The position numbers and the translations under genes were made by a program. A model generated the notes under the pieces. The model searched no databases. It saw nothing but the letters and a program-made list of their open reading frames with translations, and was not told where the DNA came from. From positions 1-7,316 of the forward strand of contig CAMYMP010000707.1 of NCBI GenBank assembly GCA_947259435.1: a DNA stretch of 7,316 nt, written 5' to 3'. Source of the stretch: an uncultured Woeseiaceae bacterium. GTDB lineage: Bacteria; Pseudomonadota; Gammaproteobacteria; Woeseiales; Woeseiaceae. Positions 1 through 7,295 of this stretch are shown here, one piece after another; position 1 is the first letter of the stretch, and each line of letters begins with the position of its first letter.

Positions 1-674
1 ATAACGGCTGAGCCGGAATCCTCGCCGAGAATATCGCGAACCTGTTCCATGTTCGTCATTTCGTACGCAATCATGGTCTTGAATGAATCGTCCTGATCTG
101 ACGACAGGGCGGCCGACAGCATCTCCCAGTCCTTGAGGCCTAGCGGATCTTTCGCATACTGTTTCAGGGACGCAAAGAATATGCGCCAGAAATAAACGTA
201 CAGCGATTCGCCACGGTCATCCATGCTGTCCCTGAGTTCCTGCGGCGACAGATCGGCATGCACAAAATTGGCCTGGTCGTAATTGATTTCATCGAGCTGA
301 AATGACAGGTCCAGCAGTTTCGTCATGCCGACCTGGGCATTGGAGATGAAACCCTTGCGCTTGGCGAGCCGCTTCGTTACTACAGCATTCTCCGGTGCGA
401 CGAGCTCATAAAGAAGCGCGTCGTACTTCTCGAAGCGCCGGTTGAGTTCTGCGTAATACGACGGGTCGCCGATGTGAATGGCGCTGACAAGATCCACGCT
501 TAGCGTTCTGTCGCGGTCCTGCGGTACATAAGTGGCAATTGCGAGCTGCAGCGCCCTCGGGTGCTCATTCTCGTCGGTCGATACTCGGGCAAACGTCGTC
601 GACGTCTCGCCGATAACCGTGGTAACCGGGGCAAGGGCCAGCAGAATCGTGGCTAGTCGGAGTCTTCGTCGCAT
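1..674 (-). CDS. Exported TraB/GumN-like protein, 3' end outside window
   Basis: This reading frame starts at an ATG (672-674) and stays open for 224 codons to the left edge, so the C-terminus is missing. The N-terminus looks like a Sec signal peptide: a basic start (MRRRLR) followed by a hydrophobic run to about residue 22, which suggests an exported or periplasmic protein. Residues 60-94 carry a strand, then SAIHIGDPSYY, then a helix, then YDALLYELVAP. This resembles the core of the TraB/GumN (TIKI-type putative metallopeptidase) superfamily, where a GxxH motif is followed some 25 residues later by an acidic residue. Here the motif reads SxxH (Ser64, His67) and the acidic residue would be Glu90. 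The start follows the ppc stop by 18 bases, with a weak GAGAAG ribosome-binding site, so it probably shares the ppc transcript. The substrate is unknown. I am sure that the gene is real, and only moderately sure of the family. Confidence 0.75.
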   Translation of the reverse strand, partial: MRRRLRLATILLALAPVTTVIGETSTTFARVSTDENEHPRALQLAIATYVPQDRDRTLSVDLVSAIHIGDPSYYAELNRRFEKYDALLYELVAPENAVVTKRLAKRKGFISNAQVGMTKLLDLSFQLDEINYDQANFVHADLSPQELRDSMDDRGESLYVYFWRIFFASLKQYAKDPLGLKDWEMLSAALSSDQDDSFKTMIAYEMTNMEQVRDILGEDSGSAV

Positions 675-692
675 GCTTCTCACGCGCACATT

Positions 693-3434
693 CTACCCCG
701 TATTCTGCAGGCCTTGTGCGATGCCATTCACGCTTGCGAGCAGCGCATTGAACAGGTCGTCATCCTCATAGCCGGACTTGCGCCATCTGGCGAGCAGATC
801 TACCTGCATCAGACTCATTGGATCGACGTACGGGTTTCGCAGCATAATCGCGCGTTGCAGGGTGGTGTCGCCTTCGAGAAGAGCATCGTGGTCCGAGTAT
901 TCGAGAATCAGGTCCCGGGTCAGCTCGAATTCCTTCTCGATGATCGGGAAGAATTCATCGTGCAAAGTCCCGGCAAGCTTTGAGTACAGTTTAGCAATGC
1001 CGAGATCTGCTTTCGCGAGCACCATCTCGGCATCCGCGGTCAGCCCACGTATGAAATACCATTCGGCGAACATCTCACGGAACTCCTGGTCCTCGAACTC
1101 CTCGGCTGCTTTGGCAATCCCGCTGCCAAGGCCGTACCAGCCAGGGAGCATGCACCGGGACTGCGTCCAGGAGAATACCCAGGGAATGGCCCGCAGATCC
1201 TCGATGCCGGACTTCGATCGTCGTGACGAAGGGCGTGATCCGATACGCATACGTTCAATCAGGTCTATCGGTGTCGACTTGCGGAAGTAGTCGTAGAAAT
1301 CCGGTGTGTCATAAACGAGTTTTCGATAGGCGCGTCTACTCTCCGCAGCAATCACGTCCATCATGTCGTGCCAATCGGGCATATCGTTACCGCGATGGCG
1401 CGGCATAGCAGTCGCCAGTGCGACCGAGCCGGTTACTTGCTCGAGCGTGCGCAGTGCGATGCCGCGCAGGCCATACTTCTCGTTGATTATCTCGCCCTGC
1501 TCGGTGACTCGCAGGCGGCCGTTGACCGTTCCGGGAGGTGCACCGAGCACGGCCACGTGCGTCTTGCTGCCACCGCGGCTGATCGTGCCGCCGCGCCCAT
1601 GGAACAGCGTCAGCTCGACACCTTCAGATTCGACCGCTTCGACCAGCATGATCTGTGCGCTTTGCAACGCCCATCGCGCAGACGCGAGCCCGCCATCCTT
1701 GTTGCTGTCCGAATAGCCAATCATCACGGTCTGGCGATTCTTGCGCTGATCAAGATGAGCGCGATATAACTCGGTAGCCAGCAGGCCCTTGAGGATTTCA
1801 CGACCTCTATCCAGGTCATCCACTGTTTCGAGCAGTGGCGCAACGTCGAGCGGCACCTCGCCGCGACGGTTGTGCAGTTCGCTCCATTGCGAGAGGAGCA
1901 GCACCGACAGAATGTCATCAGCGCCCTGGGTCATGCTGACGATAAACGGGCCGATCGCTTTAGGCCCGTATTTGCGCCGGCAAAAAGCAATTGCCTGAAA
2001 AACTCCGATGGTCTTGCGCGCCCGCGTGCTGAGGTGATCCGGTATGCCTTCCTTACTTTGGATGGCCTCGATAATCCGCTCAGCGCGATCGTCGATAGAC
2101 CATTCATCCCAATCGTCCTCTCCCAGGCATTCTCCGATAACGCGTCGGTGCACCTCCGCATCTTGTCGAATGTCGAGAGTCAGCATATGAAATCCGAACG
2201 TATCGATGCGCCTGAGCAAACGCCGTACCGAGAACAGGCCTGCATGCTCGCCCTTGTTTGCTTCGAGGCTGTTGGCAATCAGTTTTATATCGGATCGGAA
2301 CTGACTGACTTTTTCGTAAGGAAAGATGTCGTCGTCATACGTGGTCTGCAGTCTTTGTTGTATGAGGCGTAACAGCACACGATAGGGCATGTCGCGGTGG
2401 CGTGACGGTACATTGTGGAACGCTTTCGGAAATATGCCCTGGTATTCCTCGATCTTCGCTCCTATGGCCTCGCTGAAGCTGGCGCGCTCGACCGCCTGAC
2501 TGAGTTTCTCGGATATCGTGGCGCATTCTCTGAAGTAGAGGTTGAGTATCAACGAGCGTTGCCGGGCAAGTGTCGCCCGTATGGTTTTGGCATTTACATT
2601 CGGGTTACCGTCCATATCGCCGCCGACCCACGACGCGTAGCGGACCAGAATGGGTACGCTGATTCTTTCCGCCTCCTCGCCGTAAATTCGGGTGAGTGCC
2701 AGCTTGATGTCTTCGTAGAATGGCGGCGTCGCGCGGTAAAGAACATCGGTCATGAAGAACAGGATGTGTTCGAGTTCATCTGCAACGGTCATCTGTTCCG
2801 AAGGATGTTCGTCCGTTTGCCAGCCGGTCGTAATTAACAGGCGGATGTTCTCTTGCGCGGCATGTCTTTCCTGCGCAGTCATTGTCGGATCTAGCAATTC
2901 GACCAGATAACGAACGATATTCTGTTCTTTGCGCAGAATCGTGCGGCGTGTCGGCTCGGTTGGATGCGCCGTGAACACCGGCTCGATGCTCAGCGTGTCG
3001 ATCAGGTCCTGCAGCTCGTCGAGCGACATGCCGGATGCTTTGAGTTTTACGAGCGTGTCTTCGAACCCGCCGGGCTGATAATGTCCGACTTCTCTGAGGT
3101 ATTCCCGCCGACGCCGAATGCGATGGACCTTTTCGGCCGTATTGACCATCTGGAAGTAGGTCGAAAAACTCCTGATGACCTGCAGCGCAAGATCGGGGTC
3201 GAGGTCTTCGACAAGTTCGGCGAGTTCCTCACCCGGCAGCTCGTTCTCTTCACGTCGTCGTATGGAACGGCGTCGTGCATTTTCGACGAACTCGAACAGG
3301 TCTTCTCCACCCTGTTCGCGAATGAGATCGCCCACCATTGCGCCGAGCGTGCGCACATCGTCGCGTAACGCCTGATCCTTGTCTTCAAACGTGATGTCCT
3401 GACGGCGCAAGGATTTATGTTCCTCGGGACTCAT
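693..3434 (-). CDS. ppc: Phosphoenolpyruvate carboxylase
   Basis: This cytoplasmic enzyme carboxylates phosphoenolpyruvate with bicarbonate to give oxaloacetate and phosphate, the main anaplerotic feed into the TCA cycle. The protein has 913 residues, against 883 for the E. coli enzyme, and is complete. Visible signatures are VFTAHPTE (153-160, catalytic His157), GGDMDGNPNV (271-280), GYSDSNKD (573-580), the FHGRGG...RGG loop (611-622, catalytic His612), the WVFSWTQSR segment (752-760) and the invariant C-terminal QNTG. The positions that bind the feedback inhibitor aspartate in E. coli (Arg587, Lys773, Arg832, Asn881) correspond to Arg620, Lys808, Arg866 and Asn911, so aspartate inhibition is likely. 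The extra length is mostly N-terminal: about 15 charged residues precede the usual start, and a basic stretch lies near 54-62. The start is 12 bases after the yajQ stop codon's final base region, with only a weak ribosome-binding site, which suggests co-transcription and perhaps translational coupling. Confidence 0.98.
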   Translation of the reverse strand: MSPEEHKSLRRQDITFEDKDQALRDDVRTLGAMVGDLIREQGGEDLFEFVENARRRSIRRREENELPGEELAELVEDLDPDLALQVIRSFSTYFQMVNTAEKVHRIRRRREYLREVGHYQPGGFEDTLVKLKASGMSLDELQDLIDTLSIEPVFTAHPTEPTRRTILRKEQNIVRYLVELLDPTMTAQERHAAQENIRLLITTGWQTDEHPSEQMTVADELEHILFFMTDVLYRATPPFYEDIKLALTRIYGEEAERISVPILVRYASWVGGDMDGNPNVNAKTIRATLARQRSLILNLYFRECATISEKLSQAVERASFSEAIGAKIEEYQGIFPKAFHNVPSRHRDMPYRVLLRLIQQRLQTTYDDDIFPYEKVSQFRSDIKLIANSLEANKGEHAGLFSVRRLLRRIDTFGFHMLTLDIRQDAEVHRRVIGECLGEDDWDEWSIDDRAERIIEAIQSKEGIPDHLSTRARKTIGVFQAIAFCRRKYGPKAIGPFIVSMTQGADDILSVLLLSQWSELHNRRGEVPLDVAPLLETVDDLDRGREILKGLLATELYRAHLDQRKNRQTVMIGYSDSNKDGGLASARWALQSAQIMLVEAVESEGVELTLFHGRGGTISRGGSKTHVAVLGAPPGTVNGRLRVTEQGEIINEKYGLRGIALRTLEQVTGSVALATAMPRHRGNDMPDWHDMMDVIAAESRRAYRKLVYDTPDFYDYFRKSTPIDLIERMRIGSRPSSRRSKSGIEDLRAIPWVFSWTQSRCMLPGWYGLGSGIAKAAEEFEDQEFREMFAEWYFIRGLTADAEMVLAKADLGIAKLYSKLAGTLHDEFFPIIEKEFELTRDLILEYSDHDALLEGDTTLQRAIMLRNPYVDPMSLMQVDLLARWRKSGYEDDDLFNALLASVNGIAQGLQNTG

Positions 3435-3446
3435 AATCTGGCATCG

Positions 3447-3929
3447 TCAGTCGCGGAAGTTCTCGTACTGCAGCGGCAAGTCAACGTCGGCATCCTTCAT
3501 CAGAGCGATGACGGCCTGAAGATCATCACGCTTCTTGCCACTGATGCGCAGCTTGTCGCCCTGGATAGCGGCCTGCACTTTGAGCTTGCTGCCTTTGACC
3601 ATCTTGACGAGCTTCCGCGCCAGGTCCGTGTCGATCCCTTTGCGCATGATGACCTGCTGCCGGGCCTCGGTGCCGCTGAACACGGGTTCCTGTTCGTCGA
3701 GGCAGGCTATGTCGATGCCACGCTTGGCGAGCTTCTGCCGGAGTATGTCGAGCATCTGTTTGAGCTGGAAATCAGATTGTGTCGTCAGTGCCACGGTCTG
3801 GCCGTCGAGCTCGAATTTCGAGCCCGTTCCCTTGAAATCGAATCGCGTATTGACCTCGCGATTGGCCTGGTCGACACCATTGCTGGCCTCGTGGGGATCA
3901 AAATCACTAACCACGTCAAAAGAAGGCAT
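3447..3929 (-). CDS. yajQ: YajQ family (DUF520) nucleotide-binding protein
   Basis: This is a small cytoplasmic protein of 160 residues (E. coli YajQ has 163) of the UPF0234/DUF520 family. The family is built from two ferredoxin-like folds and binds nucleotides. In Xanthomonas a member was reported to bind cyclic di-GMP and act with a LysR-type regulator, and other members have been reported to bind RNA or other ligands, so the exact role here is open. Visible family signatures are the MPSFD start, RFDFKG (29-34), SDFQLKQMLDILRQKLAKRG (52-71), SKLKVQAAIQGD (114-125), GKKRDDLQAV (131-140) and the terminal ENFRD. The frame is open 41 codons further upstream to an ATG at 4052. The MPSFD start at 3929 is chosen because it matches the family N-terminus, and because the upstream stretch has no family similarity and would overlap the divergent gene. 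It is the first gene of the leftward transcript, followed by ppc. Confidence 0.96.
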   Translation of the reverse strand: MPSFDVVSDFDPHEASNGVDQANREVNTRFDFKGTGSKFELDGQTVALTTQSDFQLKQMLDILRQKLAKRGIDIACLDEQEPVFSGTEARQQVIMRKGIDTDLARKLVKMVKGSKLKVQAAIQGDKLRISGKKRDDLQAVIALMKDADVDLPLQYENFRD

Positions 3930-3956
3930 CAGGAGTCTCTCTGGGTGAGGCTGGCG

Positions 3957-3985
3957 ACAATAGCAAAATCTTGGCGGGCTGCCCA
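3957..3985 (-). promoter_or_regulatory. Candidate sigma-70 promoter for yajQ-ppc
   Basis: On the minus strand, TGGGCA (3985-3980, four of six matches to the -35 consensus) is followed by a 17-base spacer and TATTGT (3962-3957, four of six matches to the -10 consensus). A TGC immediately before the -10 hexamer gives an extended -10 element. Initiation would fall near base 3950, leaving a leader of about 20 bases before the yajQ ATG. Position and spacing fit well, but this is pattern matching by eye only. Confidence 0.4.
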
Positions 3986-4022
3986 GATAAGCAAGAGGCG
4001 CGATGTGCTGGAGACGCCCAAA

Positions 4023-5345
4023 ATGCTGCAGATGGCTGTCAACAGCGATCATGTGCCGAACGGAGTCGGCCCGGGTGACGCGGGGCAGCTGTGTTATGAA
4101 CTGGGGCTCGCAGGAGCGGAGTCGCTGTTAACGTTCGACAGCGATGGTGCCCTGACCACGGGTGTGGCGCTCGCAACAGATGCGGTCGCAATGCACCCGT
4201 CCGGTGGTGCCGCGGCCCGGTTCAGGCAACAGGCGTCCGACGCGTTGGCGAGAGGTTTGCCACTGTCGGTGTCAGTTTGCGGTTTAGGAGAAGGTACTGA
4301 CATACACGCCGCCTTCTCCGGTGTTTGCGATCAGCTGCGCTTCGCCATGGACGACACCGGTACCTCCTGGAAGGACATTGAGGTCGTTGTCGATGCAGAC
4401 ACGGTCTTGCCGCAGAGAGCATCGGCAGCACATCCTATGCTGGCTCATGCTGTTCCGGTGTACGTGCTTCTGAGCAAGGCAATGATGCAAGCCGGTAGCT
4501 CGCAGACCGAACGCGCCCTGCACGAACAATTCTGGTTGCAGCTGTGGCTTGCCCGTGCAAACAGGAGGGTCCGTGCCGCCTTCGCGCCGATCGTCGTCCC
4601 GCAGTGCTCCCTGCTGTCGGCTGAGCCTGCGATGTGTATACAACCGCTGACTGCGCTGCAGGTGCCGGAAGGAACGGCCTGGTTGCCGATGCGATTGAAC
4701 GTCGCCCGATTCGCTAACGACAGCGGCATTCTGTGCGAGTCCGCGATCGAAAAGGCACTGCGGCGATGTGTCGATATCGGCGATGCGTTACATGATCTGA
4801 TTCGCTGGCCGACGGCTAAGATAAGACACGATGCCTGGCTGAATCGCCGGCTTGCGCTCGAGCTAACGGGTTTCGGCGATCTCGTGATGCGCCGCTCCCT
4901 GGATCCGCAGTGTTTCGCAACGCTGCAGGAGCTCTGCGAGTTGCTGCGGTGGATGCAGGGAATATTGCAGCGGCACTCCAGAGCGATGGCGCAAAAAACC
5001 GAGTATCTTCCGGCGATAAGCGAGTCTGATCCCAGTCGGGAATTTCCCAGTGGCCAGGTTCGTAATGGCTGGCGCTCCCGCTGGCTGAAGGCGGTCGAAG
5101 CAGCGGCGGTCAGGCACCGCAATCTGCTGGTGCTCTCACCGTGGTCGATCTTTCCGGAACATCAGCCCGCAGACTATCGTTACTCTGATCTGTTGCCGGT
5201 GCTGGCCTTCTCAGATGCCTGTGCGTTCCCGCCGCCGCCAGTCCTCGCGACGTGGGATATCAGTGAATTCACGGCCTTTCATAAACGGGCATGGGCCGTG
5301 CTACAACAAAGAAGCGCCGCATACCAGATTGCAGAGGGGCTATAA
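4023..5345 (+). CDS. Uncharacterised 440-aa protein, ribonucleotide reductase-like second half
   Basis: I do not recognise this protein as a named family. It has 440 residues, no signal peptide and no membrane segments, so it is probably cytoplasmic. Residues 1-190 show nothing I can assign. From about 200 on, several segments follow the order of the catalytic barrel of class I/II ribonucleotide reductase large subunits: PAMCIQPL (202-209, compare NPCGEQPL), LNVARF (225-230, compare INLARF), NRRLALELTGFGDLV (274-288, compare RRIGLGVMGLADL), a TEYLPA segment (326-331, compare RGPFP), and RNLLVLSPWSIF (366-377, compare LRNSLLxAIAPTGTIS). The catalytic Asn-x-Cys-x-Glu triad and the second redox cysteine (aligned with Trp220) seem absent, so a reductase activity is unlikely. 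The ATG at 4023 is preferred because GGAG sits nine bases upstream. A GTG at 4005 behind AAGAGG is an alternative. The frame is open back to 3417, but that part is antisense to yajQ. The gene is divergent from yajQ and probably co-oriented with the transporter downstream. Confidence 0.8.
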   Translation: MLQMAVNSDHVPNGVGPGDAGQLCYELGLAGAESLLTFDSDGALTTGVALATDAVAMHPSGGAAARFRQQASDALARGLPLSVSVCGLGEGTDIHAAFSGVCDQLRFAMDDTGTSWKDIEVVVDADTVLPQRASAAHPMLAHAVPVYVLLSKAMMQAGSSQTERALHEQFWLQLWLARANRRVRAAFAPIVVPQCSLLSAEPAMCIQPLTALQVPEGTAWLPMRLNVARFANDSGILCESAIEKALRRCVDIGDALHDLIRWPTAKIRHDAWLNRRLALELTGFGDLVMRRSLDPQCFATLQELCELLRWMQGILQRHSRAMAQKTEYLPAISESDPSREFPSGQVRNGWRSRWLKAVEAAAVRHRNLLVLSPWSIFPEHQPADYRYSDLLPVLAFSDACAFPPPPVLATWDISEFTAFHKRAWAVLQQRSAAYQIAEGL

Positions 5346-5447
5346 ACTGAGATAACGTCAAGAGCCCCGGTTGAGAGGCCAGGCCATGAACCGGCTGCAC
5401 AATCAGTGCCTTTGTTTGTTCGATCGACATCACCACGAGAGGGCGCG
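5346..5447 (+). other. Intergenic leader region before the transporter
   Basis: This stretch of about 100 bases lies between the stop of the 440-residue protein and the preferred transporter start. It contains a six-base inverted repeat, CCGGTT (5367-5372) and AACCGG (5389-5394). The 16-base loop between the arms holds a GAGAGG ribosome-binding site and the ATG of a short reading frame. A second GAGAGG lies at 5437-5442, just before the TTG at 5448. I see no clear sigma-70 promoter and no stem with a T run that would act as an intrinsic terminator, so read-through from the upstream gene is likely. Confidence 0.4.
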
Positions 5448-5460
5448 TTGCAACCGATAA
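5386..5460 (+). CDS. Possible 24-aa leader peptide (upstream ORF)
   Basis: An ATG at 5386 sits seven bases after a GAGAGG ribosome-binding site (5373-5378) and opens a 24-codon frame ending in TAA at 5458-5460. The peptide, MNRLHNQCLCLFDRHHHERA plus RCNR, is rich in Cys, His and Arg, including CLC and a His triplet. Its 3' end overlaps the probable TTG start of the transporter by 13 bases in another frame, so its translation could couple to, or interfere with, that start. It may be a regulatory leader or a chance frame; nothing homologous is known to me. The ribosome-binding site is as good as any in the window, which is the main support. Confidence 0.3.
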   Translation: MNRLHNQCLCLFDRHHHERARCNR

Positions 5461-7286
5461 CACCAGATGCTCACGGGATTGCGGTACTTTTACTCACGGT
5501 CTTCGCGTTGTTCCTGTTTACGCGCGACAAGATACCGCTCGAGTCGTCGTCACTTGCGATCCTGATCATCCTCGTTGCTGGCTTCGAGCTGTTTCCTTAC
5601 GTGCGGGGCGGCGAGAGAGTTCTGGGCGTTGCCGACTTTTTCGCCGGCTTTGGCAACGAAGCGCTCATTACGATTTGTGCATTGATGATGGTCGGCAAAG
5701 CGCTCGAGACGACCGGTTCCCTGCAGCCCTTGGCCAATGTCGTAGGTCGCGCATGGCAAACGCGTCCCGTGCTTGCTCTGCTGACGACCCTGGTGTTGGG
5801 CGCCATTCTCAGCGCGTTTATGAACAACACGCCAATCGTCGTGCTGCTCATGCCGATACTTGTCGGCGCGTCGCTGCGCTCCAAGTTTCCGGTATCGGGC
5901 GTAATGATGCCGATGGGTTTGGCTACGATCGTCGGCGGCATGTCGACGACTATTGGCACCTCGACAAACCTGCTTGTCGTCGGCATCTCGCAGGATCTCG
6001 GCATGCACCAGTTCACGATGTTCGAATGGGTATTTCCGGTCGCCGTGGTCGGCGGAGTTGCGGTGCTGTTTCTGTGGCTGGTCGCACCGCGGCTGCTGCC
6101 TGACCGCACACCACCGATGGCGGACACGACTCCCCGCGTCTTTAGTGCACAGCTGCACGTCAAGGAAGGTGGCTTCGCCGACGGCAAAGCGCTATCGGAG
6201 GTGCTCGCCAAGGCCGGCGGGCAAATGCGAATCGACAAGATCCAGCGAAGCGAGTCGCTCGTGCTGGCCAAGCTGCCTTCGGTCCGGCTCCAACCCGGGG
6301 ATCAGCTGTTCGTCAAGGACTCGCCGGAGAATCTCAAGCACTATGAGCAGATGCTCGGTGCAACGCTGTTCAATATTTCGGATATCGAGCACCCCGTTGA
6401 CGAAGAAACGCCTCTCAAGGCGGAGGGGCAGCAGCTCGCCGAGGTCGTCGTGACGCGCGGATCGCCACTTCACTTGCGCAGTCTCGCTGCCGCCCGGTTC
6501 AGCAGCAGCCATGGACTGATGCCGCTCGCGCTGCATCGCGCACGTGCGCCGAGCTCGCAGGTAACCGGCGACCTGAACATGATTCGTCTCAGGGCCGGCG
6601 ACGTGCTGCTCGTGCAAGGGTCCAGCGAGTCGATCAGTAAGTTGAAAGAAAGCGGCTCGATGCTCGTGCTCGATGGCACCACGGATCTCCCGCACACGCA
6701 CAATGCCAAGCGCGCTCTCGCAATTATGGCCTTCGTGGTCGGCGCGGCGGCGTTCGGCATCATGCCGATCTCGGTGAGTGCAATGGTCGGGCTCGGGCTG
6801 ATGATCGTGACGGGCTGCCTTGGCTGGCGCGACGCAGTTGCCGCGCTGTCGATACCCGTTGTCATGATCATCGTCGCGGCGCTTGCGCTTGGTAAAGCGC
6901 TGGTGGGGACCGGCATGGCGGATTTTGTCGCCATGAGCTTTGTAAGCGGGGCGTCCGGACTGCCGACACCGATGATTCTCAGCGCGTTCCTGTTACTCAT
7001 GACGCTGATGACCAATATCGTGTCCAACAATGCCGCCGCAGCCATCGGCACCCCGATCGCAATCGGTATTGCGCATCAGCTGGGCGTTAGCACCGAACCG
7101 TTTATCCTCGCCGTAATTTTCGGTGCGAATATGAGTTTTGCGACACCCTATGGCTATCAGACCAACCTGCTGATACTCAGTGCGGGTGGCTACACCTTTT
7201 CCGACTTTCTGCGGGTGGGCATTCCACTCACCATAATCATGTGGATCGGGTTTTCGCTGATCCTGCCAGTGCTGTATCCGCTGTAA
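5448..7286 (+). CDS. SLC13/DASS-type transporter with two TrkA-C domains
   Basis: This is an inner-membrane secondary transporter of the SLC13 (divalent anion:sodium symporter) type; with this start it has 612 residues. The layout is an N-terminal membrane half (about 10-215), a soluble middle with two TrkA-C/RCK-C domains (about 231-306 and 328-408, each with the typical L.PGD/LRAGD strand-turn), and a C-terminal membrane half (about 420-610). The paired hairpin motifs are FMNNTPIVVLLMP (NNT at 126-128) and NIVSNNAAAA (SNN at 526-528). Each is followed by a ligand-loop motif: GTSTNLL (170-176) and FATPYGYQTNLL (564-575). Members with this layout include sulfate and other anion permeases, so the substrate is unresolved. 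The TTG at 5448 is chosen because GAGAGG lies five bases upstream and the protein then begins just before the first membrane helix, as is usual in the family. A GTG at 5406 would add 14 Arg-containing residues but lacks a ribosome-binding site. Confidence 0.93.
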   Translation: MQPITPDAHGIAVLLLTVFALFLFTRDKIPLESSSLAILIILVAGFELFPYVRGGERVLGVADFFAGFGNEALITICALMMVGKALETTGSLQPLANVVGRAWQTRPVLALLTTLVLGAILSAFMNNTPIVVLLMPILVGASLRSKFPVSGVMMPMGLATIVGGMSTTIGTSTNLLVVGISQDLGMHQFTMFEWVFPVAVVGGVAVLFLWLVAPRLLPDRTPPMADTTPRVFSAQLHVKEGGFADGKALSEVLAKAGGQMRIDKIQRSESLVLAKLPSVRLQPGDQLFVKDSPENLKHYEQMLGATLFNISDIEHPVDEETPLKAEGQQLAEVVVTRGSPLHLRSLAAARFSSSHGLMPLALHRARAPSSQVTGDLNMIRLRAGDVLLVQGSSESISKLKESGSMLVLDGTTDLPHTHNAKRALAIMAFVVGAAAFGIMPISVSAMVGLGLMIVTGCLGWRDAVAALSIPVVMIIVAALALGKALVGTGMADFVAMSFVSGASGLPTPMILSAFLLLMTLMTNIVSNNAAAAIGTPIAIGIAHQLGVSTEPFILAVIFGANMSFATPYGYQTNLLILSAGGYTFSDFLRVGIPLTIIMWIGFSLILPVLYPL

Positions 7287-7295
7287 CCGCAGCGG
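7278..7295 (+). other. Hairpin spanning the transporter stop codon
   Basis: CCGCTG (7278-7283) and CAGCGG (7290-7295) can form a six-pair GC-rich stem with a six-base loop that contains the TAA stop codon. No T run follows in the 21 bases left in the window, so it does not meet the pattern of an intrinsic terminator. The remaining bases to 7316 hold nothing else I can name. Confidence 0.25.

Noticed and set aside
714..3375. Several open frames of 60-170 codons on both strands inside ppc
   Set aside because: They overlap a full-length, motif-complete ppc and show no recognisable domains or sensible composition.
3417..4022. Upstream part of the long plus-strand frame that continues into the 440-residue protein
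   Set aside because: It runs antisense to the whole of yajQ, whose protein is strongly conserved, and a good ribosome-binding site and ATG occur right after the overlap at 4023. The open stretch is best explained as a shadow of yajQ.
3930..4052. 41-codon N-terminal extension of yajQ
   Set aside because: The family begins at MPSFD. The extension has no similarity to it, overlaps the divergent gene start and covers the candidate promoter.
5271..5299. ACGGCC/GGCCGT inverted repeat near the 3' end of the 440-residue gene
   Set aside because: It lies inside coding sequence, has a 17-base loop and no T run, so it is probably chance.
5341..5346. TATAAA as a -10 box for the transporter
   Set aside because: It overlaps the stop codon of the previous gene, and no acceptable -35 hexamer lies 16-18 bases upstream.
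5406..5447. GTG at 5406 as the transporter start
   Set aside because: No ribosome-binding site precedes it, and the added 14 residues do not fit the family N-terminus. The TTG at 5448 has GAGAGG five bases upstream. Kept only as an alternative.
5550..7051. Minus-strand frames of about 170-224 codons within the transporter gene
   Set aside because: They mirror the codon pattern of the transporter, give low-complexity or Arg/His-rich proteins, and lack ribosome-binding support.
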